From positions 496,001 to 560,000 of the forward strand of contig CANLKV010000002.1 of the NCBI GenBank assembly GCA_947491755.1: 64,000 nucleotides of DNA. The letters are read 5' to 3'. Origin of the DNA: an uncultured Nonlabens sp. Lineage in GTDB: Bacteria; Bacteroidota; Bacteroidia; Flavobacteriales; Flavobacteriaceae. Within the stretch, counting starts at the first letter, position 1, and every line of letters starts with the position of its first letter. This document shows positions 17,291-26,289 of this stretch, one piece after another. Below the pieces are notes generated by a model, which saw only the letters and a list, made by a program, of their open reading frames with translations, was not told the origin of the DNA and did not search any database. A program made the position numbers and the translations under genes.

Positions 17291-17992
17291 ATGAAAATAG
17301 GATTACTAGGCTACGGTAAAATGGGGAAAGTGATCGAACGTATTGCTCAAGAACGTGGCCATGAGATTGTAGCCCGCATCAATAGAAATGATGACAAACA
17401 GGAGCTTTTAAAAAGTGATGTAGTTATAGAGTTTTCGTCTCCAGAAAGTGCTATTGAAAACTTAAAGTATTGCATTAATAAAGGTATTCCAATTATTTGT
17501 GGTACAACAGGTTGGAATAATGATATAGAAGAAATCTATAGCCTTGTTAAGGAGCAAAACGCCGCTCTTGTACATGCTTCTAATTTTAGTCTGGGTGTAA
17601 ATTTGTTTTTTGAGCTTAATGAAAAACTAGCAGCGTTGATGAAGCCTTTTAAAGATTATAAGCTCGCCGTTAAGGAAATTCATCATACAGAGAAAAAGGA
17701 TGCACCTAGCGGCACCGCGATTACGCTGGCAGAAGGAATTATGAGACAAACATCCTATAGTGAGTGGCATCTAGGTACCTCTAATAAAGGAACAAGCGTA
17801 GCCATTGAGGCATTGAGAGAAAACGATGTTAAAGGTACTCACGTGATTACCTATGATAGTCCTGTTGATCAAATTGAGATCACTCACAAAGCCCATAGTA
17901 GAGATGGGTTTGCGCTGGGTGCGGTAATTGCTGCCGAGTGGGTTATAGATAAAAAAGGTAGTTTTACCATGAAAGATGTGCTGGGTATCTAG
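17291..17992 (+). CDS. dapB: 4-hydroxy-tetrahydrodipicolinate reductase
   Basis: The 233-residue enzyme reduces HTPA with NAD(P)H in the diaminopimelate/lysine pathway, which supplies peptidoglycan precursors. It has the nucleotide-binding GLLGYGKMGKVIE at the N-terminus, CGTTGW at about 75, the catalytic EIHHTEKKDAPSGTA around 133-147, and SRDGFALGAV near the C-terminus. It is slightly shorter than E. coli DapB (273), which is usual for Bacteroidota. It lies 3 bases after the DUF5683 gene and 46 bases before lepB. Confidence 0.96.
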   Translation: MKIGLLGYGKMGKVIERIAQERGHEIVARINRNDDKQELLKSDVVIEFSSPESAIENLKYCINKGIPIICGTTGWNNDIEEIYSLVKEQNAALVHASNFSLGVNLFFELNEKLAALMKPFKDYKLAVKEIHHTEKKDAPSGTAITLAEGIMRQTSYSEWHLGTSNKGTSVAIEALRENDVKGTHVITYDSPVDQIEITHKAHSRDGFALGAVIAAEWVIDKKGSFTMKDVLGI

Positions 17993-18038
17993 TAAATAAC
18001 AACCAGACATTTAAACAAGAACAACAAGAAAAAGCAGT

Positions 18039-19619
18039 ATGAGTTGGACAGGTTGGATTATTCTTTTTATAATCATTCAAATAGTACACGGTCTAGGCAC
18101 ATGGAAATTTTACAAAGCAGCAGGTAGACATGCATGGGAAGCTTTTATCCCGGTCTACAACGCCGTTGTGCTTATGAAAATTATAAACAGGCCAGTATGG
18201 TGGACCATTCTTTTGTTTCTGCCAGTGGTCAATCTGATCATGTTTATAGTGATATGGGTGGAGACGCTACGATCGTTTAAATACAACCGAGCTGTTGATA
18301 CAGCACTTGCAGTGCTTACTTTAGGCCTGTATTTATATTTTATAAATTATACCCAACCTTTACAACATGTAAAGGATCGCTCACTCAAACCACGTACCTC
18401 TGCAGGGGAATGGACCAGCTCTCTATTGTTTGCCATCGTTGCCGCAACAATAGTTCATACGTACGTGATGCAGCCATTTATAATCCCAACACCCTCACTA
18501 GAAAAAACCCTCCTCACAGGAGACTTTTTATTTGTATCAAAATTCCACTATGGACCTAGATTCCCGTTAACACCAGTAGCGGCTCCTATGGTTCATGACA
18601 CGATACCAGTGCTAGGAGTCAAAAGCTATCTAGACCGTCCACAACTACCCTATTTGCGATTGCCTGGTTTGAGTAAGGTAAAGCGCAATGATATTGTTGT
18701 ATTTAATTGGCCAGTAGATACAGTAAATGCTTTTCCTTATAACGATGGCATGTACCATTATAAGCCGATCGATAAAAAATCTAACTATGTAAAGAGATGT
18801 GTAGGAATTGCAGGTGACACGCTATCTATAATAGACGGTAAAGTTCATATCAACGGTACACCGCTGGAACTTCCAGAGCGAGCGCGATTGCAACATTCCT
18901 ATTTGCTAGAAACCAAAGGAGTACAGTACACTCCAGAGCAAATGAATGAATTAGACATAACGGATGGATACCAGCAAGGACAACTAGCAGGCACTAATAA
19001 ACCTGGAATGCAAATCAAAGCAGCTACGCAGGAGGCTATTGAACAATTAAAAGCAACTGGTAATATTGTTAGTGCAGAGCAGCAAGTTTTTAACGATGCT
19101 GCCTCACAAAGGTATTTTCCTTATGAAGGGATGGCTGCGAGCAGCTATGATAACATGAAGCCTTTTTTAATTCCTGCAAAGGGAATGACAACGCCTATAT
19201 CCTATGATAACATTGAATATTATCGCAGGATAATAGAGGTTTATGAAGGCTTTGAAATGGGAATTTCTAATACCATAGACCTTAAAGGAAATGAAGTCTA
19301 TTTAAACGGTAAGATCCTCAAGGAATATACTTTTCTTCAAGATTATTATTGGTTGATGGGAGATAATCGACACAATAGCGAGGACAGTCGTATTTGGGGT
19401 TATGTTCCTATGACACACGTAGTAGGGAAGCCAGTTTTTGTTTGGATGAGTCTGGACTGGACAAAATCGTTTACAAACATGATACGCTGGGAGCGATTAT
19501 TCACTACCGTCAATGGATCAGGTCAACCTACCTCCTATTTTGTTTACTTTATCGTGGCGCTTATCGCTTATTTTGCAGGGCGAAAGATTTATAAAAATCG
19601 AAAGGCAAAAAGTAAGTAA
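18039..19619 (+). CDS. lepB: Signal peptidase I with N-terminal membrane domain
   Basis: The 526-residue inner-membrane protease cleaves Sec signal peptides. Residues 1-105 form several helices (DUF5684-like: WTGWIILFIIIQIVHGLG, WWTILLFLPVVNLIMFIVIW). A further anchor at 128-145 precedes the catalytic domain. The catalytic Ser is S153 in IPTPSLEKTLLTGD and the general base is K252 in YVKRCVGIAGD. The late box MGDNRHNSEDSR is intact. It is much longer than E. coli LepB (324) because of the N-terminal domain and a large insertion between 265 and 430, a form common in Bacteroidota. Its stop overlaps the WbqC start by one base (TAATG). Confidence 0.96.
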   Translation: MSWTGWIILFIIIQIVHGLGTWKFYKAAGRHAWEAFIPVYNAVVLMKIINRPVWWTILLFLPVVNLIMFIVIWVETLRSFKYNRAVDTALAVLTLGLYLYFINYTQPLQHVKDRSLKPRTSAGEWTSSLLFAIVAATIVHTYVMQPFIIPTPSLEKTLLTGDFLFVSKFHYGPRFPLTPVAAPMVHDTIPVLGVKSYLDRPQLPYLRLPGLSKVKRNDIVVFNWPVDTVNAFPYNDGMYHYKPIDKKSNYVKRCVGIAGDTLSIIDGKVHINGTPLELPERARLQHSYLLETKGVQYTPEQMNELDITDGYQQGQLAGTNKPGMQIKAATQEAIEQLKATGNIVSAEQQVFNDAASQRYFPYEGMAASSYDNMKPFLIPAKGMTTPISYDNIEYYRRIIEVYEGFEMGISNTIDLKGNEVYLNGKILKEYTFLQDYYWLMGDNRHNSEDSRIWGYVPMTHVVGKPVFVWMSLDWTKSFTNMIRWERLFTTVNGSGQPTSYFVYFIVALIAYFAGRKIYKNRKAKSK

Positions 19620-20227
19620 TGGCTCTTATCATACATCCTAGCTATTTTATGGATGTATACACAGTCCTGCAGGTCTATCGTCATAAGAAACTTGAGATCG
19701 ATATTCATGATAGCTATGTCAAACAAACCTACCGCAGCAGGGCCTACATAGCGGCGTCAAATGGTAGATTAACGCTCAATATTCCTATTATTCATGATGG
19801 TACTGGTCAGTCCACCTTGTATCAAGATGTTTATCTTGACCAGTCACAGCCCTGGGCTAGCAATCATTTAAAGAGTATCGCGAGTGCTTATAAAAACAGT
19901 CCCTATTTTGAATATTATGAGGATGATATTGTGAAATTGTATGAGCATATTCCCGACAAATTGATTGACTGGAATCTCAAGACCATGCAATGGCTGTTAC
20001 ACCAACTATATCTGGACACACCATTTGCATTTACTGACTCGTATCAACAAGACCCTATGGCTACCTTTTTAATTACTGCAAAGAAAAAGGAGCAAGCAGC
20101 ACTAGAGCCGTACCCACAAGTATTTCAAGAGAAACACGGTTTTTTACATCCCTTGTCTGGACTGGATTTACTTTTTAACCTAGGGCCAGCCGCTAGGGCT
20201 TACTTAAAAGAACAAAAAGTTAAGTGA
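19619..20227 (+). CDS. WbqC family protein
   Basis: The 202-residue protein has the WbqC-like core: HPSYFMDVYTVLQVYRHKK at the start, TYRSRAYIAASNGRLTLNIPI in the middle, and FEYYEDDIVKLYE with LYLDTPF later. WbqC genes were first named in O-antigen clusters and may act in nucleotide-sugar or amino-sugar modification, but the reaction is unproven. Here it is locked to lepB (1-base overlap) and to DUF1853 (4-base GTGA overlap), the usual flavobacterial context. Confidence 0.9.
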   Translation: MALIIHPSYFMDVYTVLQVYRHKKLEIDIHDSYVKQTYRSRAYIAASNGRLTLNIPIIHDGTGQSTLYQDVYLDQSQPWASNHLKSIASAYKNSPYFEYYEDDIVKLYEHIPDKLIDWNLKTMQWLLHQLYLDTPFAFTDSYQQDPMATFLITAKKKEQAALEPYPQVFQEKHGFLHPLSGLDLLFNLGPAARAYLKEQKVK

Positions 20228-21099
20228 ATACCGATTTTGACCGTTTCAAAGCCTTCTATCAGACCTCCAGTTTCTGGCAGGGTACTCTGGGAGGTTTGAA
20301 GCAGTTCCCGTTAAGTAATTTCAACTTTAATCACCTAGGTCAAAGGACAGAGACCCTAGAGTTACCCGCTATTCCTGCAGGAACTGTTCTGGGCAAACGT
20401 GCAGAATATTTTTTCCGCTTTTGTGCAGAGCAAAGCTCAAATTACAAGGTTTTACTCGCAAATGAGCAAATATATCGCGGTAACCGCACTCTAGGCGAAC
20501 TCGATTACATTTTGTATGATCTGCACAATAAACGCACTCTTCATGTAGAGCTGGTTTACAAATTTTACATTTATGAACCTGGTAAACCTTATTATTCAAA
20601 TTATTTGACACCCGCTCAAAATAGAGAGTTAGCCTGTTATGTGGGACCTAACAGACGGGATTACTTCATAAAAAAATTTGAGCATCTCAAGAATAATCAA
20701 TTGCCGCTATTGTCTATTCCAGAAACCCAGGCTCATCTTAAAACCTTACAAATTGAGGCAGCCGCCATGGAGCAGCAGGTGTGTTTTCTAGCTCATGTAT
20801 ACATTCCTAGAGCCATGTGGTCACATGATTTCAAATACCTCAATAAACGATGTATTAAGGGATATTATATGGATGAGTTCGCTTTCGCGAAAGCGGAAAC
20901 AACACATACCTATTACCTACCAGAGAAAAAGCAATGGAAAATGATGGCTCAACCCTTACAAGAGAGCTATTCTTTTCAGGAAGTCTTACCGCTGGTACAA
21001 GACAGCCTAAAAAGGGGATTTGCACCCCTAGTATGGATGAAAAAGGAAGATTTGGGAATGGAGAGTTTTTTTGTGGTGAGCGCTTTATCAAAGTCTTAG
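20224..21099 (+). CDS. DUF1853 family protein, PD-(D/E)XK nuclease-like core
   Basis: The 291-residue protein starts at GTG 20224, overlapping the WbqC stop. The central stretch GELDYILYDLHNKRTLHVELVYKFYI at about 91-116 reads like a PD-(D/E)XK core (Asp in a strand, then a downstream E-x-x-x-K), which agrees with what I recall of DUF1853's fold class. No substrate is known. The coding sequence contains a palindrome copy that adds AFAKA near residue 220. The sequence is soluble, with no signal peptide. Confidence 0.8.
   Translation: MNTDFDRFKAFYQTSSFWQGTLGGLKQFPLSNFNFNHLGQRTETLELPAIPAGTVLGKRAEYFFRFCAEQSSNYKVLLANEQIYRGNRTLGELDYILYDLHNKRTLHVELVYKFYIYEPGKPYYSNYLTPAQNRELACYVGPNRRDYFIKKFEHLKNNQLPLLSIPETQAHLKTLQIEAAAMEQQVCFLAHVYIPRAMWSHDFKYLNKRCIKGYYMDEFAFAKAETTHTYYLPEKKQWKMMAQPLQESYSFQEVLPLVQDSLKRGFAPLVWMKKEDLGMESFFVVSALSKS
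20880..20895. repeat. Palindrome copy 4 (in DUF1853 gene)
   Basis: Exact CGCTTTCGCGAAAGCG, read as AFAKA on the plus strand (context DEFAFAKAETT). Confidence 0.95.
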
Positions 21100-21165
21100 G
21101 TATGATTTAACATTGTGTTTCCACAAGCCGAAAGCTTGCTGCTTATCTTTAAGAAAAACAAAACC

Positions 21166-21309
21166 ATGGAACGCAAATTTAAAAGAACAAAGACAGATGC
21201 GCCGCTAGGCGAGTTGGGAGATCGTTCTAAACCAAAAGATTTTGATTTAGAAAAAGATACTCTAAACCAGAAAAACAAAGAAAAAGATAAAGACAATAAA
21301 AGCAAATAA
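21166..21309 (+). CDS. Small highly charged protein of unknown function
   Basis: The 47 codons from ATG 21166 encode MERKFKRTK ... DKDNKSK. The protein is about half Lys, Asp and Glu with no hydrophobic core, so it is probably unstructured. The frame extends upstream to a GTG at 21115, but that lead peptide looks unlike coding sequence. It ends 5 bases before dps, so the two are probably co-transcribed. I do not recognise the family, and a spurious reading is possible. Confidence 0.55.
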   Translation: MERKFKRTKTDAPLGELGDRSKPKDFDLEKDTLNQKNKEKDKDNKSK

Positions 21310-21314
21310 ATTAA

Positions 21315-21806
21315 ATGAGTTACCTAAACTTTAATACTGAAAAAGCAAAGAACACTTCTAGAGAGTTGAACGTCTTGCTAGCCGATTATCATATGTACTA
21401 TCAAAAATTGAGAAATTTCCACTGGAATATTGTGGGACACAATTTTTTTGATCTACATGTGAAGTTTGAAGAAATGTACGATGACGCAGTTTTAAAAATT
21501 GATGAAATTGCCGAGCGCATACTGACCTTAAGATATCAACCTACCTCTAACTATAGTGAGTATATTGAAACTTCCAGCATAAAGGAGTCTAAATCGTCTA
21601 TAGAAGATGTAGAAATGATTGACATTTTACTCAACGATCATGGACTTTTATTAAAGCAAATGTCCAAAGTCATAGAGGTAGCAGGAGAAGCAGAGGATGA
21701 AGGTACCATCGATCTAATAGGTGCATACATAAGAGAGCTGGAAACCACCAGCTGGATGCTCGATGCATGGAGAATGAAAAAAAGTGATACACATAGAAAT
21801 CTATAA
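21315..21806 (+). CDS. dps: Dps-family ferritin-like DNA-protection protein
   Basis: The 163-residue protein forms, by family, a 12-subunit shell that oxidises and stores iron and shields DNA under stress. The ferroxidase region is clear: FHWNIVGHNFFDLHVKFEEMYDD carries the inter-subunit His and acidic ligands, near residues 35-57, followed by IDEIAERIL. The C-terminal helix has the conserved Trp (TTSWMLDAWRM). There is no Lys-rich N-terminal tail, so direct DNA binding is not assured. A strong terminator follows. Confidence 0.95.
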   Translation: MSYLNFNTEKAKNTSRELNVLLADYHMYYQKLRNFHWNIVGHNFFDLHVKFEEMYDDAVLKIDEIAERILTLRYQPTSNYSEYIETSSIKESKSSIEDVEMIDILLNDHGLLLKQMSKVIEVAGEAEDEGTIDLIGAYIRELETTSWMLDAWRMKKSDTHRNL

Positions 21807-21830
21807 TGTGTATCATACAATTTGAACGAA

Positions 21831-21853
21831 AAATGCGCCCGATGGGCGCATTT
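21831..21853 (+). terminator. Rho-independent terminator of dps
   Basis: ATGCGCCC and GGGCGCAT flank a 3-base loop (GAT), with A and T runs on either side, so it can act in both directions. Confidence 0.9.
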
Positions 21854-21959
21854 TTTTTTATCTATTGCAAGCAAAAAGTCCTTGAACTAAATGATCCACC
21901 TGTACCTACTTTGCGTCTGCTATCAAAGATGGTGACCATAATCCCCTTATAATACCGGT

Positions 21960-22231
21960 GCTGCTCTAGCCTTACCACAGACATTATAGGAGGTAAGTAG
22001 AAAACAGTTATTTTGTATCATTTAATGAAAGATTCTTTGCGTTATCGTGATTTATGTAAATCGAAGCCCAACTATTGCATAATGCATCCTAGACCTTCCA
22101 TTAAAAGCACTTGAAGATGATGGTATCATTTCTCGTGTCCTACATACCACAAAGCCCCATGAAAGGTGATCTAAAATCTAACAGATCTTAAAAAAGTCTT
22201 ATTCCTGTTATTAGGGGCAATAGCAAACTAG
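21960..22231 (+). pseudogene. Decayed HxlR-type transcriptional regulator
   Basis: No intact frame exists, but three plus-strand frames together spell an HxlR winged-helix protein. From 21983 the frame reads IIGGK, then TAG at 21998 where the family has a conserved Trp, then KTVILYHLMKDSLRYRDL. After a frame change near 22100 it reads ALEDDGIISRVLHTTKPHER and a stop. A third frame gives NLTDL, where the family has Y-x-LT-x-x-G. The family pattern is GGKW-x-x-x-IL...RF-x-EL...LE-x-DGL-x-x-R. It therefore carries at least one nonsense change and two frameshifts. It explains most of the 470-base gap between dps and the minus-strand membrane protein. Confidence 0.72.
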
Positions 22232-22276
22232 AGTTCTGCAACAGCACAGTAATCTTAATTGTGTGAAGTAAACAGA

Positions 22277-22471
22277 TTACTTGTCTTTGTTACGCCTTTT
22301 ATATTTACGATAAGTATTTAAAAAGCTGAGACCACCAACTAGCTCTACAGTGACACCCATAATAATCATACCAGTGGCGCCATAAATATTAGTAAAGTAA
22401 AATAATATACCTATTATAACGAGCACACTACCTAGTGCGATTAAAATAATAGCGGTTTTAGGATTGATCAT
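22277..22471 (-). CDS. Small two-helix membrane protein, faintly GldL-like
   Basis: The 64-residue protein has two hydrophobic helices (AIILIALGSVLVIIGILFYF and GATGMIIMGVTVELVGGLSF) and a basic tail (YRKYKRRNKDK). The spacing of Gly, Phe and Glu (GILFYF ... GMIIMGVTVE) recalls the N-terminal helices of the gliding/T9SS motor protein GldL, but it lacks GldL's cytosolic part and the resemblance may be fortuitous. It lies 53 bases upstream of the phosphoesterase gene's stop on the other side of no obvious terminator. Confidence 0.6.
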   Translation of the reverse strand: MINPKTAIILIALGSVLVIIGILFYFTNIYGATGMIIMGVTVELVGGLSFLNTYRKYKRRNKDK

Positions 22472-22524
22472 ACTTTTTTAAGAAAATACTTTGTGTAACG
22501 ATAAAGCGTTCAAAAATAGAAAGA

Positions 22525-25500
22525 TCAAAAATTAAAACCTATTTGAAAGCTAAATCGCAATCCATCTGCTCCATTAAATAAATTAAATGTGGCTCCTATC
22601 GCCTCTGCAGAGTTGATCCAGATACCACCACCATAATCGTTGTACCATCTCTCGCTACGCTCGCCATCCTGCCACACTCTACCCACATCTCCACCTGCAA
22701 AAACTCCTATTTGTAAGGGTACAAAGCCTGTTCTAAATTCGTCAAAGCTATACCGTAAATCTGCACTAGTAGCAAAGGCACTTTCACCTGAAAATCGCTG
22801 TGTACGATAACCGCGCAGTCCACTATTCTGTCCTAGTTGCGCACTTTGATAAAACTCATAATCGTTACCAATATTTATTTGTGCTTGCGCAAGCGTTTTT
22901 AATACCCATTTTCTATTGGTTGTTATGGCATTATAAAAACCCATTTTGGGATTAAAATACATAAAGGTTCTGTCAAAATTGTTGAGGTTGCTTATCGCAC
23001 CAGTGTCTACCTCAAACAACATCCCTCTTGTAGGATTAAGCTCATTATCATAAGCGCTGTAATTATATTTTATATTAACATCACCAAACCATTTGCGATC
23101 ATAAAAATTAGGGTCACCCTGATTATTTGCAAAAACAGATATAAATCGATCGCTATCTTCTTCTACCTCAATACCTCTAACCGTACCACTTATGGTAAAA
23201 TTAGATCCATACTCACCGCGATAGGACATGCCCAGCCCACCACTATAAGTGCTTAATCGGACTCTATTGAAATCAAAACCTAACGCGCCATCATTATTTG
23301 TGCTTTCATTCCCAAAACCAAAGAAATTCTCTGCAAACGTGGGGCCTGTAATCCCTAAATTGACTAGTAAATTGCTTTTGTCAAAGATTCCAGCAAATTC
23401 TCCAGAATAACCTAGCGCATACCCTTGAGTGGCAAAGAAATATCCAGCCGTTATTTTATGTATTTGTGTATGTGGGTTGCGGTTAAATCCATCAACCGTA
23501 TAGGTGTTTTGTAAACCTATGCGCACGCCATCATCTGGGTTAAAACCTATTGCTGGTGTAAGTACATTAACTGCCTTAATATTCTTTTTGGGATTATACA
23601 GGTTAATGTCATAATTATCTGAAAGTCTCCTTGGTGCACCATCGAGATCGACAATAGTGTTTTTCTTGCTTTTATGGTCATAAACTGTAATGGCGCGACC
23701 AGTTTCTAAATCATAGATGTCGTTATTTTGTCCTCCTATTACGCGCACTCTTATGGGGTTATTGGCCTTACCGCTAGAGCGTATGATATCATCATCATCC
23801 AGTGCATAAAGCCAGATCTCCCTGGTATCAGATCGATCAAAAATGCGATTGAAAATCAAATCGGCCTTGCTACCTTTTTTATTGCGGTAAATTGTTATTT
23901 GAGTTTTACCCTTATCGCGCCGATTAATTTCTATAATATCATCTTTGTCAGTGGCAGTAACAATAGCTAGTTTTGATAAATGTTGATAATACCTCGTGGC
24001 AATATCGACTAGGTGATCACGTCTAGCCATCATACTCTCGATAATACTTTCGGTAGATGCGTCTGCATAGATAGAGGGCGGTAAGGCATTAAAGGCTTCT
24101 CTTATCTTGTCGTTCGATAAATTTTCTTGTATAAATCGTGCTTGCTCAATCCAGGCGCTACGTCCAGATTCTTGAGCCAGGCTACGATCTAGATAGGTAG
24201 CAGCTGTATTAAACCACTTTGTATTGTCTAGCGTTCCATCATAGGTGGCAAACTGCTTTGTGATACCTGTAAGTGTACGCAACGTAGCAAAAACTGCCCC
24301 ATCAAAATTTGAGTATACCTGGTCCCGATCGCGCGGTATAGGTCGATAAAGCACTCTGTTATCATCTTGTTTAAACGCTGCCCAGCGCCATTGGTCCTGG
24401 TGGCGGTCCCAGTCTCCTATAAGCATGTCAAACATACGTGCTCTTATATAAGCCTCTTGATCTACTTTAAACTTTTCATCACGGCGCAGTCGTTCAAACA
24501 ACTCGTCAGTACTTATAATATCTTCTGGCTTGCCAAAGCTTTCCAATTCGTTAAAATTTTTCTCGGGACGCTCTACCAGCATATACAGCTCATCGCCATA
24601 ATTATTGTTGTACGTCCCTAGGGCAGGCTGTTTAGGTACATAATAAATCTCTGGATTGGTGTGATAAATATTTAAAGCATTTGCTAGCACTGGAATAGTA
24701 AGGGCGCCATATGGGTGCGCGGCAGTATAGAAATCATAAAGTAAATCTTCTGCTGCGGTCTCTTCAAATCCACCAGTTATATCTTGATCTTTAAAAACGG
24801 TGGTTTGCAAGAATTGTACAGCACTTTTTTTAAGAGCGCGCAGGTTGTACTCACGCCCGCTTTTATCTTTTAATCGCAACGATCTTGTCTGGTGACCGCC
24901 ACCAGCTCTTACGACCTCTAGCCCGCCCTTCAACGTGTCTAGCAAGGCGACTTTGGCATTAATTTCTGTGCCGTATAATTTCCTGTATTTTTCTCCCCAT
25001 AACCCCTTGAATACTTCTGACTTATTAGTTCTTTTGTCTGTATATATGTTCGCTTTCGCGAAAGCGGGATAATCCACAGGCAATTGTTCAAGATCATAAC
25101 CCCTAGGCTCTTCAATCGCTTTTTTAGTATACAATAATTGGTGACGCCCCTCTTTAAGACCGTAAAACCGCACCCAGGAACTGCCGTCATGCATGATGTC
25201 TAGACGCGCAAATCCATTACCTCCGTAAGAAAATAGACCGTCATTGCTTAGGGCTGCATAACTTTTTTTTGACCCAGAACCAGAAACAATTTGCCGCACA
25301 CCAGAATTCTCTATGTATTGTAAGGTGTGCTCGTGACCGCTGGCAAATATGATGCGTGGTGCTGTAGAAGTGATGGCAAGTGTGGTGAGCCTATCTGCCA
25401 GCTCTTGATAGCGCTTGTTCTGTTTATCTTGAGCGCTTACACCACCGCTGGTTCTTATCAAATTAATCAATGAGCTGAATACAGGAACAGGGATTTTGCG

Positions 25501-26247
25501 CTGGGTAGGAAACAAATGTTTGATTGCTGCGTACTGTCCGCCATGCACACCATTTGTAAATATGGGATGATGCAGAGAGACTAATATTGTTTTGTCCTGA
25601 TTTTTTTTGAATTCGCTTTCAATTTCTAAATAAAATTGATCTCTGGTTTTAATTTGATCGCAGTCGTCATTTATGGTTGGGATATTATCCCATTGAGCGA
25701 GGTACCACTGGCTATCAATGATAATAAGTTGAATATCATCGCTTATTTGTTTGCTCTCAATAGGACACCCCACCCGCGGCTGCCAGATGCTATGATCTTG
25801 TAATGCTTGCTCTATATAGTCCTTTTCACGTTTGACATTTACAAGATTTTCATTGTAATAATCGTGGTTGCCAGGTATAAAATAGACTTGTCCATTAAAC
25901 TGTCTAGCTACCGCAATTTGTGCATCCAGGTGATTCTCTGCAACAGGACGGAAGTCTGTTCCCTCTTCCGGCATTCCAGTTGGGTAAATGTTATCCCCTA
26001 AAAAGATTAAATAATCATCCTCTGTTTGTTGATCTCTTAAATAATCCTGCAGTGATAGTAATCCATCACTCAATCCACCCATGGGCGATTTGCCTACATC
26101 TCCTATTAAATAAAAACTTTTTTTAATTTCTGGGCGATCTGGAAAAACATCAATTTCTTCAGGATCTTCCTTATATTGGGCTTTGTAGGTGGCACAGCCG
26201 CCCATGGTCAATAGAACCAATAATAAAAGAATGTTATTTTTAATCAT
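22525..26247 (-). CDS. Outer-membrane lipoprotein: metallophosphoesterase, kinase-like region and BamA-like barrel
   Basis: This 1240-residue protein has three parts. A lipoprotein signal peptide ends at C18 (LLTMGGC). Residues 43-365 are a calcineurin-type phosphoesterase with every metal-site motif: GDVG at 49, GDN at 84, GNHD at 126, HH at 226 and GHEH at 304. Residues 440-760 are not covered by that domain. They contain a Gly-rich RAGGGHQTRSLRL, a Lys after a strand (NLRALKK), then MLIGDWDRHQDQW at 608-620 and PIPRDRDQVY at 637-646, which together recall the catalytic and metal loops of FAM20/HipA-like kinases. Residues 895-1240 look like a 16-strand surface-antigen (BamA/TamA-type) barrel ending in Phe. 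A palindrome copy encodes AFAKA at 395-399, between parts one and two. Phosphoesterase and barrel calls are firm; the kinase-like reading is inference. Confidence 0.85.
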   Translation of the reverse strand: MIKNNILLLLVLLTMGGCATYKAQYKEDPEEIDVFPDRPEIKKSFYLIGDVGKSPMGGLSDGLLSLQDYLRDQQTEDDYLIFLGDNIYPTGMPEEGTDFRPVAENHLDAQIAVARQFNGQVYFIPGNHDYYNENLVNVKREKDYIEQALQDHSIWQPRVGCPIESKQISDDIQLIIIDSQWYLAQWDNIPTINDDCDQIKTRDQFYLEIESEFKKNQDKTILVSLHHPIFTNGVHGGQYAAIKHLFPTQRKIPVPVFSSLINLIRTSGGVSAQDKQNKRYQELADRLTTLAITSTAPRIIFASGHEHTLQYIENSGVRQIVSGSGSKKSYAALSNDGLFSYGGNGFARLDIMHDGSSWVRFYGLKEGRHQLLYTKKAIEEPRGYDLEQLPVDYPAFAKANIYTDKRTNKSEVFKGLWGEKYRKLYGTEINAKVALLDTLKGGLEVVRAGGGHQTRSLRLKDKSGREYNLRALKKSAVQFLQTTVFKDQDITGGFEETAAEDLLYDFYTAAHPYGALTIPVLANALNIYHTNPEIYYVPKQPALGTYNNNYGDELYMLVERPEKNFNELESFGKPEDIISTDELFERLRRDEKFKVDQEAYIRARMFDMLIGDWDRHQDQWRWAAFKQDDNRVLYRPIPRDRDQVYSNFDGAVFATLRTLTGITKQFATYDGTLDNTKWFNTAATYLDRSLAQESGRSAWIEQARFIQENLSNDKIREAFNALPPSIYADASTESIIESMMARRDHLVDIATRYYQHLSKLAIVTATDKDDIIEINRRDKGKTQITIYRNKKGSKADLIFNRIFDRSDTREIWLYALDDDDIIRSSGKANNPIRVRVIGGQNNDIYDLETGRAITVYDHKSKKNTIVDLDGAPRRLSDNYDINLYNPKKNIKAVNVLTPAIGFNPDDGVRIGLQNTYTVDGFNRNPHTQIHKITAGYFFATQGYALGYSGEFAGIFDKSNLLVNLGITGPTFAENFFGFGNESTNNDGALGFDFNRVRLSTYSGGLGMSYRGEYGSNFTISGTVRGIEVEEDSDRFISVFANNQGDPNFYDRKWFGDVNIKYNYSAYDNELNPTRGMLFEVDTGAISNLNNFDRTFMYFNPKMGFYNAITTNRKWVLKTLAQAQINIGNDYEFYQSAQLGQNSGLRGYRTQRFSGESAFATSADLRYSFDEFRTGFVPLQIGVFAGGDVGRVWQDGERSERWYNDYGGGIWINSAEAIGATFNLFNGADGLRFSFQIGFNF
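25051..25066. repeat. Palindrome copy 5 (in phosphoesterase-barrel gene)
   Basis: Exact CGCTTTCGCGAAAGCG, read on the minus strand as AFAKA in the linker after the phosphoesterase domain. Confidence 0.95.
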
Positions 26248-26289
26248 ACATAAGCTATTCGTGGTAATTTTAAACCTTTACTTGCCTTT

